The notes beneath the pieces were generated by a model. The model saw only the letters and a list, made by a program, of their open reading frames with translations, was not told where the DNA came from and searched no databases. Below, piece by piece: positions 1 through 6,640 of a stretch of 27,673 nt of DNA. Position 1 is the stretch's first letter; every line of letters starts with the position of its first letter. Source of the DNA: RGIG4079 sp045576735 (GTDB lineage: Bacteria; Bacteroidota; Bacteroidia; Bacteroidales; Muribaculaceae); NCBI GenBank assembly GCA_045576735.1, contig JAZNGZ010000067.1:1-27673 (forward strand), in the 5' to 3' direction. Made by a program: the position numbers and the translations under genes.

Positions 1-19
1 AATTATATTTTCTAAAATG

Positions 20-27
20 TACCTTTG
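20..27 (+). promoter_or_regulatory. Possible -7 box (TACCTTTG) at left edge
   Basis: TACCTTTG fits the Bacteroidota -7 consensus TAnnTTTG. The matching -33 box would lie outside the window, so it cannot be checked. A transcript starting near base 33 would run into the terminator at 76-117 after about 80 bases with no open frame. Confidence 0.35.
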
Positions 28-36
28 TCATATTTA

Positions 37-117
37 TTTAGGTTTACCTAAAGATACAAAAACTTTAGGACATAGCAAAGCCCTAGCTTGAGAAAGTCAG
101 GGCTTTGTCGTTTTTTT
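37..117 (+). terminator. Intrinsic terminator preceded by two alternative hairpins
   Basis: CAAAGCCCT at 76-84 pairs with AGGGCTTTG at 99-107 and is followed by a T-run, a clear plus-strand terminator. Just upstream, CCTAAA (47-52) can pair either with TTTAGG (37-42) or, as CCTAAAG (47-53), with CTTTAGG (63-69); the two pairings exclude each other. The terminator closes whatever lies to the left of the window, or a very short RNA started at the box at 20-27. Confidence 0.7.
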
Positions 118-127
118 ATGAAACAAT

Positions 128-167
128 GAGGGTGTGACTGATTTTTGACACACCCTCTTATTATTTT
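128..167 (+). terminator. Second intrinsic terminator
   Basis: GAGGGTGTG (128-136) pairs with CACACCCTC (149-157) around a 12-base loop, followed by a T-rich stretch. It lies in the 377-base stretch before the first gene, which otherwise holds a hairpin-plus-promoter unit (212-365) and no gene. Confidence 0.6.
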
Positions 168-211
168 CCTTCCGTCTCATTAAACACCATTTATTAACTC
201 AGTAGCTTTCC

Positions 212-365
212 TTAAACATAATGAGGAAATCTCCCTATCGGAGGTTTCCTCATTTGTTTTAGAGGGTTCGTCAGCTAACAACCACTATTCGACATTTATC
301 ATTGAAGCTGTTTCCCCTAACTATATATTTCATATTACTTTTGTTACATAATTATTAACTAAACA
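212..365 (+). repeat. Intergenic unit R1: hairpin, conserved box and promoter
   Basis: A 14-bp hairpin (221-234 with 240-253) is followed by TTTGTTTTA, a conserved box around TCGTCA...ATTCGACATT, and the promoter box TACTTTTG at 336-343, then TAATTATTAACTAAACAA. The whole unit recurs, diverged, at 2403-2555 in front of another secreted-protein gene. Hairpin arms differ between copies but remain paired. The unit drives the lipoprotein gene at 378. Confidence 0.65.
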
Positions 366-377
366 AATTTAAACAAT

Positions 378-1004
378 ATGAAAAAATCAATCTCAATTTT
401 AATGATGGCATTTGTTGCCGTATCACTATTTAGCTGTTCTAATCAATCAAATGGCACTTCTGAGCCTACAAACAAAACCGAAGCCAATGCATCGGAAAGC
501 CTCGACTCCAATAATATTTCAGTTTCAGTTGAAAAGTCGGAAGATGTCGTCTCCGAGCCCTCTATAGTTGGCACTTGGAAAGGAATAAAGTCTGACGCCC
601 AAAGCAAAGGTACTTATACCTATATTTTCAATGAAGATGGTACTGGCACAGCTACATTCAATGCCAAAGGTGAGGAAAAAGTTAACGAAAATATAACAAT
701 GAAATTAAATATGTCAGGTAATATGACTTTTAATTGGGAAAAAGAAAATTCTACCATCAAAATCAATGCAACAAACTTCAAAATGAAAGTTACCGAAAAG
801 GACATCTCTTTTAAATGCAAAACTCCTCAAGAAGAAGCATTTTACAACTCTCAAAAAACAGAAATTATTAATCAAATCAATAAAGCAAACAAGGATGCAG
901 ACAAATATCTAAAACATCATAGTGTCGATTGGAAAATCAAAGACCTCTCTAACGACAAACTTGTAGTAGACGAAAGAGGAAATGTTTATGAATTTACACG
1001 ATAA
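378..1004 (+). CDS. Secreted lipoprotein with lipocalin-like domain
   Basis: A 208-residue protein starting with a lipoprotein signal (MKKS..., hydrophobic core, LFSC with the lipidated cysteine at residue 20), followed by a Ser/Asn/Glu-rich linker to about residue 60. The rest begins IVGTWKG and has the alternating YTYIFNEDGTGT pattern of lipocalin-like domains found in many Bacteroidales lipoproteins. It should be anchored in the outer or inner membrane; ligand and function are unknown. The ATG at 378 follows the promoter box at 336-343 by about 35 bases. There is no clear terminator after it, so the gene at 1180 may be read from the same transcript. The fold assignment rests on pattern only. 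Confidence 0.8.
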   Translation: MKKSISILMMAFVAVSLFSCSNQSNGTSEPTNKTEANASESLDSNNISVSVEKSEDVVSEPSIVGTWKGIKSDAQSKGTYTYIFNEDGTGTATFNAKGEEKVNENITMKLNMSGNMTFNWEKENSTIKINATNFKMKVTEKDISFKCKTPQEEAFYNSQKTEIINQINKANKDADKYLKHHSVDWKIKDLSNDKLVVDERGNVYEFTR

Positions 1005-1107
1005 AATAACACGTCACTCATAACACTTTATAATAATGAGATTTTGTGCAACTACAATCACACTAAAGCTTACCTAAGCCGATATTAACAACGAAAATAA
1101 CACATTA

Positions 1108-1167
1108 ACGAGTGTTTTAGAGAGGTTCTGGCCACTCGTAGATGTTAAGTATAATAGTAAGAACCTC
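1108..1167 (+). promoter_or_regulatory. Pseudoknot leader, copy A
   Basis: Stem 1 pairs ACGAGTG (1108-1114) with CACTCGT (1133-1139). Within its loop, GAGGTTCT (1122-1129) pairs with AGAACCTC (1160-1167) downstream, giving an H-type pseudoknot. The element ends 12 bases before the ATG at 1180. Copies B (1807-1866) and C (18120-18180, minus) keep the same layout with different stem sequences. No TAnnTTTG box was found just upstream of this copy. Confidence 0.6.
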
Positions 1168-1179
1168 ACTAAAAATATT

Positions 1180-1737
1180 ATGGCTATTAAATATTATTGT
1201 AATCTATGTAGATTTTACGATTCAGAAAACAACACTTGTTCAATAAAAAAACAAGCACCTATATTTGACAATGAAGAATGCGAAAGCTATTGTGAAAAAA
1301 GTTTCATAGAAGACATGCCTCTCGATGGACGTCACGCTAATGTTTTGACATCTGATTCAATGAGATCATTTGAGGCTATCGCCAAATGGCTAAAGATACT
1401 ATCTATTTTGGGCTTTATTGGAGTCGGGTTAGGTCTATTTATGGCAATTTCTATGATTATGATACCTATCTTTGGTTCTACTTCGGTAAGATTTGGATTA
1501 GGGGTATTGATATTCTCTTCAATTATTGGTATATTAAACTACTGTTTATTTAAAGCCGGGAAGAAGATTAAATCAGCTATTAATAATGATTCTCCCGAGG
1601 AAATGGAAGACGGATTGGATAAATTAAGCAAATATATTAATTATCAAGGTGTATTAATGATAATTATGCTTGTGGGCGGTTTTGTGTCCTTATTGATTAG
1701 TTTTATTATTCCTATCATATATTTTCTAAGTATATAA
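1180..1737 (+). CDS. Membrane protein with N-terminal cysteine cluster
   Basis: A 185-residue protein. The N-terminus has cysteines at 7, 10, 20, 34 and 38 in a CxxC...C...CxxxC arrangement that looks like a metal-binding (zinc-ribbon-like) knuckle and is unlikely to be a signal peptide. Three hydrophobic segments follow, near residues 70-97, 104-124 and 157-184, with a charged stretch (127-150) between the second and third. The layout resembles DUF5362-type small membrane proteins, but I do not recognise a named family. The ATG is 12 bases after the pseudoknot leader, so translation may be controlled by that RNA. The following DUF805 gene has its own promoter and its own leader copy, which suggests shared regulation of small inner-membrane proteins. 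Confidence 0.75.
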   Translation: MAIKYYCNLCRFYDSENNTCSIKKQAPIFDNEECESYCEKSFIEDMPLDGRHANVLTSDSMRSFEAIAKWLKILSILGFIGVGLGLFMAISMIMIPIFGSTSVRFGLGVLIFSSIIGILNYCLFKAGKKIKSAINNDSPEEMEDGLDKLSKYINYQGVLMIIMLVGGFVSLLISFIIPIIYFLSI

Positions 1738-1771
1738 GTTAGTATCTAATTAAGGGGATTTTATAATTAGT

Positions 1772-1802
1772 TTTGTAGTTTGTAAAATTCCCTTTACTTT
1801 TG
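1772..1802 (+). promoter_or_regulatory. Promoter for DUF805 gene
   Basis: TTTG at 1772-1775, 19 bases, then TACTTTTG at 1795-1802: an excellent Bacteroidota promoter. The expected start of transcription falls at about 1807, which is exactly the first base of pseudoknot stem 1. Confidence 0.75.
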
Positions 1803-1806
1803 TCAA

Positions 1807-1866
1807 CGATAGGTTTAATTAGGTTCTTACCTATCGAATGATAACAATATAAATTCATAGAACCTA
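1807..1866 (+). promoter_or_regulatory. Pseudoknot leader, copy B
   Basis: Stem 1 pairs CGATAGG (1807-1813) with CCTATCG (1830-1836). TAGGTTCT (1820-1827) in its loop pairs with AGAACCTA (1859-1866). Compared with copy A, the outer pair of stem 2 changes from G-C to T-A and stem 1 is wholly different yet still paired. The ATG at 1878 follows 11 bases later. Confidence 0.65.
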
Positions 1867-1877
1867 CCATAATTATT

Positions 1878-2255
1878 ATGAAATATTTTATCAGATGCAT
1901 GACTAAGGATTTCGCCAATTTTAAAGGCAGAGCCCGTCGCCGAGAATATTGCATGTTTAATCTTTTTGTTTGGCCCTTGCTTATTGGTGCCGGTGGTTAT
2001 TGCGTATATGTTGCCGATTCATTGGAAGCTCAACAAGGAAACGCCGAAGTTTCAATGCTAACTGTAATGCTTCCATTTCTAATTGTTTTTGCTGTAACGA
2101 TTATTCCTTTCTATGCAGTAACCGTTAGAAGATTGCACGATTTGGGATTAGATGGCAGCAATTGCTTTAATCGTCACGATTATGGCCTTATGATTAAACT
2201 ATTCTGCAAAGAGGGCGATGCAGAACCCAATGAATATGGTGAAAGCCCTAAATAA
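1878..2255 (+). CDS. DUF805 inner-membrane protein with an altered segment
   Basis: A 125-residue protein of the DUF805 (YhaH-like) family. It has the family's N-terminal F-x-GRARRREY motif (residues 15-24), two hydrophobic segments (about 25-45 and 60-82), the signature VRRLHDLG (83-90), and the C-terminal G-x-x-x-PNEYGESPK tail. The function of DUF805 proteins is unknown. Between the RRLHD motif and the tail, the family normally has a hydrophobic segment; here residues 93-104 are polar (SNCFNRHDYGL). Reading the same DNA (2155-2190) one base over gives AAIALIVTIMAL, a typical membrane stretch, and the original frame then resumes with MIKLFCKEGD. This points to two compensating one-base indels. 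The gene has its own promoter and pseudoknot leader. Confidence 0.85.
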   Translation: MKYFIRCMTKDFANFKGRARRREYCMFNLFVWPLLIGAGGYCVYVADSLEAQQGNAEVSMLTVMLPFLIVFAVTIIPFYAVTVRRLHDLGLDGSNCFNRHDYGLMIKLFCKEGDAEPNEYGESPK

Positions 2256-2402
2256 TCAAATTAACCGAAGAAAATATTGACTTCATTTGTGAATTTCAAT
2301 GACAATTATAAGTCTAAGTGACACTGAATTAGTTACAAAAGACAACCTTCGTAGAATAGTTTTCAATTACACAAAAATAAAATAACGTAATTATAAACCA
2401 TC

Positions 2403-2555
2403 ACTTAATAACATGAGGGAATCTCCCCACCCGGGAGATTTCATCATTTGTTTTAAGGGTTTCGTCAACAATTCAACACGATTCGACATTAATGGTTGTA
2501 GTGATTTCACATAGCAGCATGTTTCATCATATCTTTGTAGCGTAATCATTAACTA
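2403..2555 (+). repeat. Intergenic unit R2, diverged copy of R1
   Basis: An imperfect hairpin (2413-2427 with 2433-2447) followed by TTTGTTTTA, the shared TCGTCA and ATTCGACATT boxes, the promoter box TATCTTTG at 2530-2537, and ATTAACTAAACAA. It matches 212-365 along its length. The preceding stretch from 2256 to 2402 shows no gene or signal I can identify. R2 probably ends the DUF805 transcript and starts the next one. Confidence 0.65.
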
Positions 2556-2603
2556 AACAACTATTAAACGTCAACATTAATAACAAACTAAAACAATAAA
2601 ATC

Positions 2604-3191
2604 ATGAAAACTTTTAAAAACATCGTTCGCAACTTTTTCATCATGTCAACCATCATCGGTAGCGCATTTACCGTTAGTGCCCAATCTTCAACTCGCATCT
2701 ACAATGATGCCGAAGCGTTCAACCTCTATGGGCCTGTAAAAAGTTTTTCGGAGAAAACTAAAGGAGATTTATCTCGCGGACCAATTTCAATATCGTTCAA
2801 CGCCGATGGTTCTATTATATCTGACAATGAAGTGTTTCGCAATGATGATGGAACTCTAGACTCATATTCATATATTAGTTCTATTGATTCGAATACCATT
2901 ATCACATTAACATGGGATTGGAATGGCAACCACATATACCAAATATCACAATCAGATTATATGAAAGATATTGATTATGCAAAAAACGCGTATACTGCTG
3001 AAGTATTTTTCGCAGAAGAAGGTAAAATCGATTTTGCTTATGACCATATGAAGAAAATAGAATATTATTTTGAATTTATCAACTACGACGAAAAAGGGAA
3101 CTGGACTGAATGTGTATGTTCTTGGACTGAATTTGATGGAGGACCTGTTTCTTATATGACCATTAACCGAGAGATTACTTATTACGAATAG
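2604..3191 (+). CDS. Secreted protein with YD-type segment
   Basis: A 195-residue protein with a standard signal peptide; cleavage is likely after VSA at residue 26. The mature part has a LYGPVKSFSEKT start, an FNADGSI segment, YDEKGNWTE near residue 160 and a REITYYE end. This order (VKS..., DG..., YD-x-GNWT..., RxIxYY) is common in secreted Bacteroidales proteins distantly like Rhs/YD repeats, but with too few repeats to form a shell. Function is unknown. It is transcribed from the promoter box at 2530-2537 in unit R2 and closed by a strong terminator at 3195-3234. The family comparison is from memory of the pattern. Confidence 0.75.
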   Translation: MKTFKNIVRNFFIMSTIIGSAFTVSAQSSTRIYNDAEAFNLYGPVKSFSEKTKGDLSRGPISISFNADGSIISDNEVFRNDDGTLDSYSYISSIDSNTIITLTWDWNGNHIYQISQSDYMKDIDYAKNAYTAEVFFAEEGKIDFAYDHMKKIEYYFEFINYDEKGNWTECVCSWTEFDGGPVSYMTINREITYYE

Positions 3192-3194
3192 TAA

Positions 3195-3235
3195 AAAATC
3201 CTCAATTCTAAAAATCAAGAATTGAGGATTTTTTA
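3195..3235. terminator. Strong bidirectional terminator
   Basis: AATCCTCAATTCT (3197-3209) pairs with AGAATTGAGGATT (3218-3230), with A-rich sequence on the left and T-rich on the right, so it can work on both strands. It abuts the displaced copy of the RNase HI gene end at 3235, and may be the original terminator of that gene. Confidence 0.8.
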
Positions 3236-3292
3236 TTTTCTTCCGAAGTCGGCGGGGATTTCGCCCCACTCATCGGTATTCCATTTGAGGAT
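3235..3292 (-). repeat. 58-bp duplicate of the rnhA 3' end
   Basis: Bases 3235-3292 are identical to 4782-4839, the last 19 codons or so of the RNase HI gene, in the same orientation. In this copy the codon after the final lysine is TAA, in the genuine gene TGA; both are stops. The two copies bracket the AAA_14 ATPase gene like attachment-site duplications, though no integrase is present. Confidence 0.9.
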
Positions 3293-3308
3293 AAATCTCA
3301 CTCCTATT

Positions 3309-3415
3309 ACTAAAAAATGCAACTAGTTTCATTTTTTAGTCTTAAAGTTTGTTTTTTTGCTAAAGAACAGATATTTTTGCACTACCAAAAAATGAAACTA
3401 GTTGCAACTTTTAGT
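3309..3415 (+). promoter_or_regulatory. Two 32-bp palindromic operators flanking the ATPase promoter
   Basis: The first palindrome (3309-3340) has arms ACTAAAAAATGCAACT and AGTTTCATTTTTTAGT, 15 of 16 positions complementary. The second (3384-3415) is an inverted relative with 12 of 16. Their centres are 75 bp apart, close to seven helical turns. Between them lies the promoter: TTTG (3348-3351), 20 bases, TATTTTTG (3372-3379). This is the layout of a repressed, possibly looped, promoter. Confidence 0.75.
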
Positions 3416-3418
3416 AAT

Positions 3419-4666
3419 ATGATTATACAAAGAGATAATTATCTTAAACGCTTAATTGTGGCAAAAGGAAATAGAATGATTAAAATTATCACAGGCATAA
3501 GACGATGTGGTAAATCATTCTTATTATTTGAATTATTCCACAAACATCTAATTTCGGAAGGAGTTGACAACTCTCACATCATAGAAATTGCGCTCGATGA
3601 TAGATTAAATATCGAGTATCGCAATCCCGACAAATTATTGACCTACATAAAGAGCCAAATTGTTGACAACAAGCAATATTACGTACTACTTGATGAAATT
3701 CAATTAGTTGACGATTTTGTAGATGTATTAAATAGCCTTCTACATATTCGCAATATAGATACCTACGTAACCGGCAGTAACTCACGATTCCTTTCCAAAG
3801 ACATTGTTACCGAATTTCGTGGCAGAGGTCAAGATATTCATATTTATCCTCTCTCTTTCTCGGAATATTATAATGCAACCCATGGGGACTTTAATAATGC
3901 ATGGAAAGAGTATTACACCTTTGGAGGGCTCCCTCAAACTCTTTTATTAAAAGAGAATAAAGAAAAAATCGATTATTTACGTCACCTTGCTGACTCTGTA
4001 TATATCAACGACGTGATTGAACGTCATAGAGTGAAAAATCGCCCAGAATTAGAGGAATTGCTCCGCATTATAGCTTCTTCTATTGGCTCTATATGTAATC
4101 CAACGAAATTATCAAACACATTTAAAAGCCTTAAAAATATAACAATCTCAAACAAGACAATTAATAATTACCTCAACCATTTTTGCGATGCATTTATGAT
4201 TGAACGAGCTATTCGTTATAATATTAAAGGCAAGAAATACATCAACACAAGCTCAAAATATTATTTTACCGACATTGGTCTTCGTAATGCATTATTAGAT
4301 TTTAGACAAATCGAACAGACCCATATAATGGAAAATATTATATACAATGAATTACTTTACAGAGGATATTCCGTTGATATTGGTATGGTTGAAGTTACAG
4401 GACATGATAAAAATGGTAAATTTATCAGAAAGCAATTAGAAGTTGATTTTGTTGTAAACGATGCCGACAAACGATATTATATTCAATCAGCACTCGCTAT
4501 CCCCGACGAAGAAAAGATGATACAAGAAACGGCTTCATTTAGAAACATTGATGACTCTTTCAAAAAAATCATTATTGTAAAAGACGACATTATGCCTTAT
4601 ACCGACGAAAACGGATTCTTGCACATTGGTCTTTTTGATTTCTTGCTAAAACAAGAAGCATTATAA
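3419..4666 (+). CDS. AAA_14 / DUF4143 ATPase (first copy)
   Basis: A 415-residue ATPase. Walker A is GIRRCGKS (26-33), Walker B YYVLLDEIQ (87-95, D92 E93), a sensor-like YVTGSNSRFLS (116-126) and an Arg-rich EFRGRG (132-137). The C-terminal half is DUF4143, with LEVDFVV...YIQSA resembling a degenerate PD-(D/E)xK core. An upstream in-frame ATG at 3317 is rejected because the promoter box (3372-3379) lies inside that extension; the ATG at 3419 fits. These cytoplasmic ATPases are very numerous in Bacteroidales and their role is not settled. The gene sits between two copies of the rnhA 3' end and behind two large palindromes, which suggests an autonomously spread, self-regulated unit. Confidence 0.9.
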   Translation: MIIQRDNYLKRLIVAKGNRMIKIITGIRRCGKSFLLFELFHKHLISEGVDNSHIIEIALDDRLNIEYRNPDKLLTYIKSQIVDNKQYYVLLDEIQLVDDFVDVLNSLLHIRNIDTYVTGSNSRFLSKDIVTEFRGRGQDIHIYPLSFSEYYNATHGDFNNAWKEYYTFGGLPQTLLLKENKEKIDYLRHLADSVYINDVIERHRVKNRPELEELLRIIASSIGSICNPTKLSNTFKSLKNITISNKTINNYLNHFCDAFMIERAIRYNIKGKKYINTSSKYYFTDIGLRNALLDFRQIEQTHIMENIIYNELLYRGYSVDIGMVEVTGHDKNGKFIRKQLEVDFVVNDADKRYYIQSALAIPDEEKMIQETASFRNIDDSFKKIIIVKDDIMPYTDENGFLHIGLFDFLLKQEAL

Positions 4667-4719
4667 AATATTCCAACTAATTCAAAACCCGCATCTAAAG
4701 AAACAATTTAATATAATGC

Positions 4720-4755
4720 AAAGGGTGAGTCACAATGGCTCTCCCTTTTGTATTT
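4720..4755. terminator. Terminator between the ATPase and rnhA
   Basis: AAAGGGTGAG (4720-4729) pairs, with one mismatch, with CTCTCCCTTT (4739-4748). T-rich sequence follows on the plus strand. It separates the convergent ATPase and RNase HI genes. Confidence 0.55.
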
Positions 4756-4779
4756 ATCATATTTTCGGTTGGATTCACC

Positions 4780-5424
4780 TCATTTTCTTCCGAAGTCGGC
4801 GGGGATTTCGCCCCACTCATCGGTATTCCATTTGAGGATTGTGTTTTTTACCGGATAGTGAGCTAAGAGCCACGCATTTGCCCGGTCAAGCAACTCAAAG
4901 ATGCGTGCATTCTTGGCTGTACGTGCCAGTGTGGAGCGATGAGCTCCCTTTTTTATCCACGAAATAGCTGTGCGCGAATCGCTATAGATTGGTGTTGTAG
5001 TATCTCCCTTTTTATCAAGCAAGGCAAGGGCATGAATAAGTGCGAGATATTCGCCCACATTATTTGTTCCATCTTCAAGCGGACCTACATGAAACACCTG
5101 CTCACCGGTGCGCACATGCACCCCACGATATTCCATCGGTCCGGGGTTCTTAGCACATGCACCATCAACAGCGATGCTATCGAGCACAATCTCAGGTATA
5201 GCAGCATAATTAACCGCTACTGCCTGGTGAGAGGCTATCGATCGCAATATTCCTATATGCTCCGATGAATCGCCTCGATAAGCAAGCGTGGCAGTCGTTT
5301 GGTCATCAAATGCTTTATAACGCGCTCCCGGGAAGTTTTTCACTTGTGCTTGACATTCCTCCCATGAGTCATATATTCCGGGCTTGAATCCCACCCACAC
5401 CACATAAAATTTTCTTCGCGCCAT
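4780..5424 (-). CDS. rnhA: Ribonuclease HI with N-terminal hybrid-binding domain
   Basis: A 214-residue RNase H that cuts the RNA strand of RNA-DNA hybrids. Residues 3-48 (KFYVVWVGFKPGIYDSWEEC...VKNFPGARYKAF) are the viroplasmin-like hybrid-binding domain. The catalytic domain has the four carboxylates at D87 (VDGACAKNPG), E125 (GEYLAL), D149 (YSDS) and D210 (IPADFGRK); their spacing closely follows the Bacillus halodurans enzyme. It is the last gene of the mscL-aroK-ald-like-rnhA operon, 15 bases after the preceding gene. Its final 58 bases are duplicated at 3235-3292 beyond the ATPase gene. Confidence 0.95.
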   Translation of the reverse strand: MARRKFYVVWVGFKPGIYDSWEECQAQVKNFPGARYKAFDDQTTATLAYRGDSSEHIGILRSIASHQAVAVNYAAIPEIVLDSIAVDGACAKNPGPMEYRGVHVRTGEQVFHVGPLEDGTNNVGEYLALIHALALLDKKGDTTTPIYSDSRTAISWIKKGAHRSTLARTAKNARIFELLDRANAWLLAHYPVKNTILKWNTDEWGEIPADFGRK

Positions 5425-5439
5425 AAGTGTTCTCTTTAT

Positions 5440-6621
5440 TTATGATAATCTACTCAATAAAGATATATCTACATATTTCAATCCAAGCCTTTCGGCAATG
5501 CTTTTATTCACCACTTTTCCCATATACACATATGCGCCACACTGCACACCTTTTTGCAAGTGAGAGGAAATCATACATCGTTCTACTCCTACCACATCGC
5601 TCAGCAACGTAACCATGGCATTACTCAAAGCCATTGCAGCGGTACGCGGCACTGTTTGCCCCACATTCACAAAACACAATCGGCCTTCGCCAAGATTATC
5701 TTGTGTAGAACTCATTGCAAGGTCATGACTGCCCAATGCTATCGATGGTGCATTGGGTCCTTCATTTTTGAGGTCAAAAACTATTGCTCGCTGCTTCATT
5801 AGCGACACATCTTCACGCCCTAATTTATAACCGTTGCGCATAGGTGTAGCAACTATAACATCGGCACTTCGCAATGCATTATGCAACACATTGGGGTGTA
5901 ACGCCGACCCTATCACCATTGGTCCCAACTCGCGCATGGCACGACGCAATCGATACACATCGTTGTCAAACATTCGCACCATCGCGCCAAGCCCTATTGC
6001 CGAGCGAGCCGATGCACAAGCTGCGATGCCCGAGCCTATGATAGTAACCTCACATGGCACAACTCCTGCCACTCCGCCAAGCAAAATTCCTTTGCCCACT
6101 TGTGAATTGGCAAGCAATGCCGATGCGACTGACATTGCCGCGCGACCATCTATCTCGGCCAACGTGTCGGCAAATGGATGATTACCCTCCTCGTCTTGAA
6201 CCAAATCTATAGCAATAGCCGTGATATGGCCCTCGGTCAACGCCATGATAGTTTCGCGAGGTTGTGAACCATTTTGCAACATTGATAACAACATCGCTCC
6301 TCGGCGCATCTTCTTCACCTCAACGGCACTCAACGGAGCCAAATGAATTACCACATCACACTTTAAAGCCTCATCACGCTCCACTATCGTAGCCCCTCGG
6401 CTCTGATATTGATTGTCGCTATAGTGAATCACATTGGCAGCTCCACTCTGCACCTTCACCTCAAAGCCGGCCTCGATAAGTCGATTCACCGACTCGGGTG
6501 TCAATGGGAAACGACGTTCAAGTGGGTCACAACAAGCCGGCAACCCTATCGAAATACTACGATTACCCGAGGCCACCATTGCCGGTTGCTCTACAGGTGT
6601 TGGAGCTTGATTTTGATTCAT
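5440..6621 (-). CDS. Alanine dehydrogenase-like NAD-binding protein
   Basis: A 393-residue member of the alanine dehydrogenase / pyridine nucleotide transhydrogenase N-domain family. The N-terminal half has ERRFPLTPE (35-43, the substrate-site Arg region); the Rossmann motif is IIGSGIAACASA (194-205) with an acidic residue ending the next strand (D219), suggesting NAD. Residues needed for alanine dehydrogenase seem absent: the LKVKEP lysine region reads IHLAP (92-96) and the YLHLA histidine region reads SMLQN (113-117). It may have another substrate or a regulatory role. I chose the ATG at 6621; a TTG four codons upstream is open but unnecessary. It lies between aroK and rnhA in one operon. 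Confidence 0.8.
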   Translation of the reverse strand: MNQNQAPTPVEQPAMVASGNRSISIGLPACCDPLERRFPLTPESVNRLIEAGFEVKVQSGAANVIHYSDNQYQSRGATIVERDEALKCDVVIHLAPLSAVEVKKMRRGAMLLSMLQNGSQPRETIMALTEGHITAIAIDLVQDEEGNHPFADTLAEIDGRAAMSVASALLANSQVGKGILLGGVAGVVPCEVTIIGSGIAACASARSAIGLGAMVRMFDNDVYRLRRAMRELGPMVIGSALHPNVLHNALRSADVIVATPMRNGYKLGREDVSLMKQRAIVFDLKNEGPNAPSIALGSHDLAMSSTQDNLGEGRLCFVNVGQTVPRTAAMALSNAMVTLLSDVVGVERCMISSHLQKGVQCGAYVYMGKVVNKSIAERLGLKYVDISLLSRLS

Positions 6622-6640
6622 TGTGATATGCAATTTATGG

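Noticed and set aside
1108..1167. SAM-II riboswitch
   Set aside because: The topology fits, but the conserved 3' part of SAM-II (CTAAAAAGG type) is absent and stem 2 is an AGGTTCT/AGAACCT pairing, so I do not call it SAM-II.
378..1737. Toxin-antitoxin pair
   Set aside because: The first protein is a lipoprotein and the second a three-segment membrane protein; sizes, spacing and motifs do not fit a toxin-antitoxin module.
3317..3418. N-terminal extension of the first ATPase
   Set aside because: It would contain the promoter box at 3372-3379 and an operator, and is unlike AAA_14 N-termini.
6622..6633. TTG start four codons upstream of the alanine dehydrogenase-like ATG
   Set aside because: An ATG is available at 6621 and the extra residues add nothing to the conserved domain.
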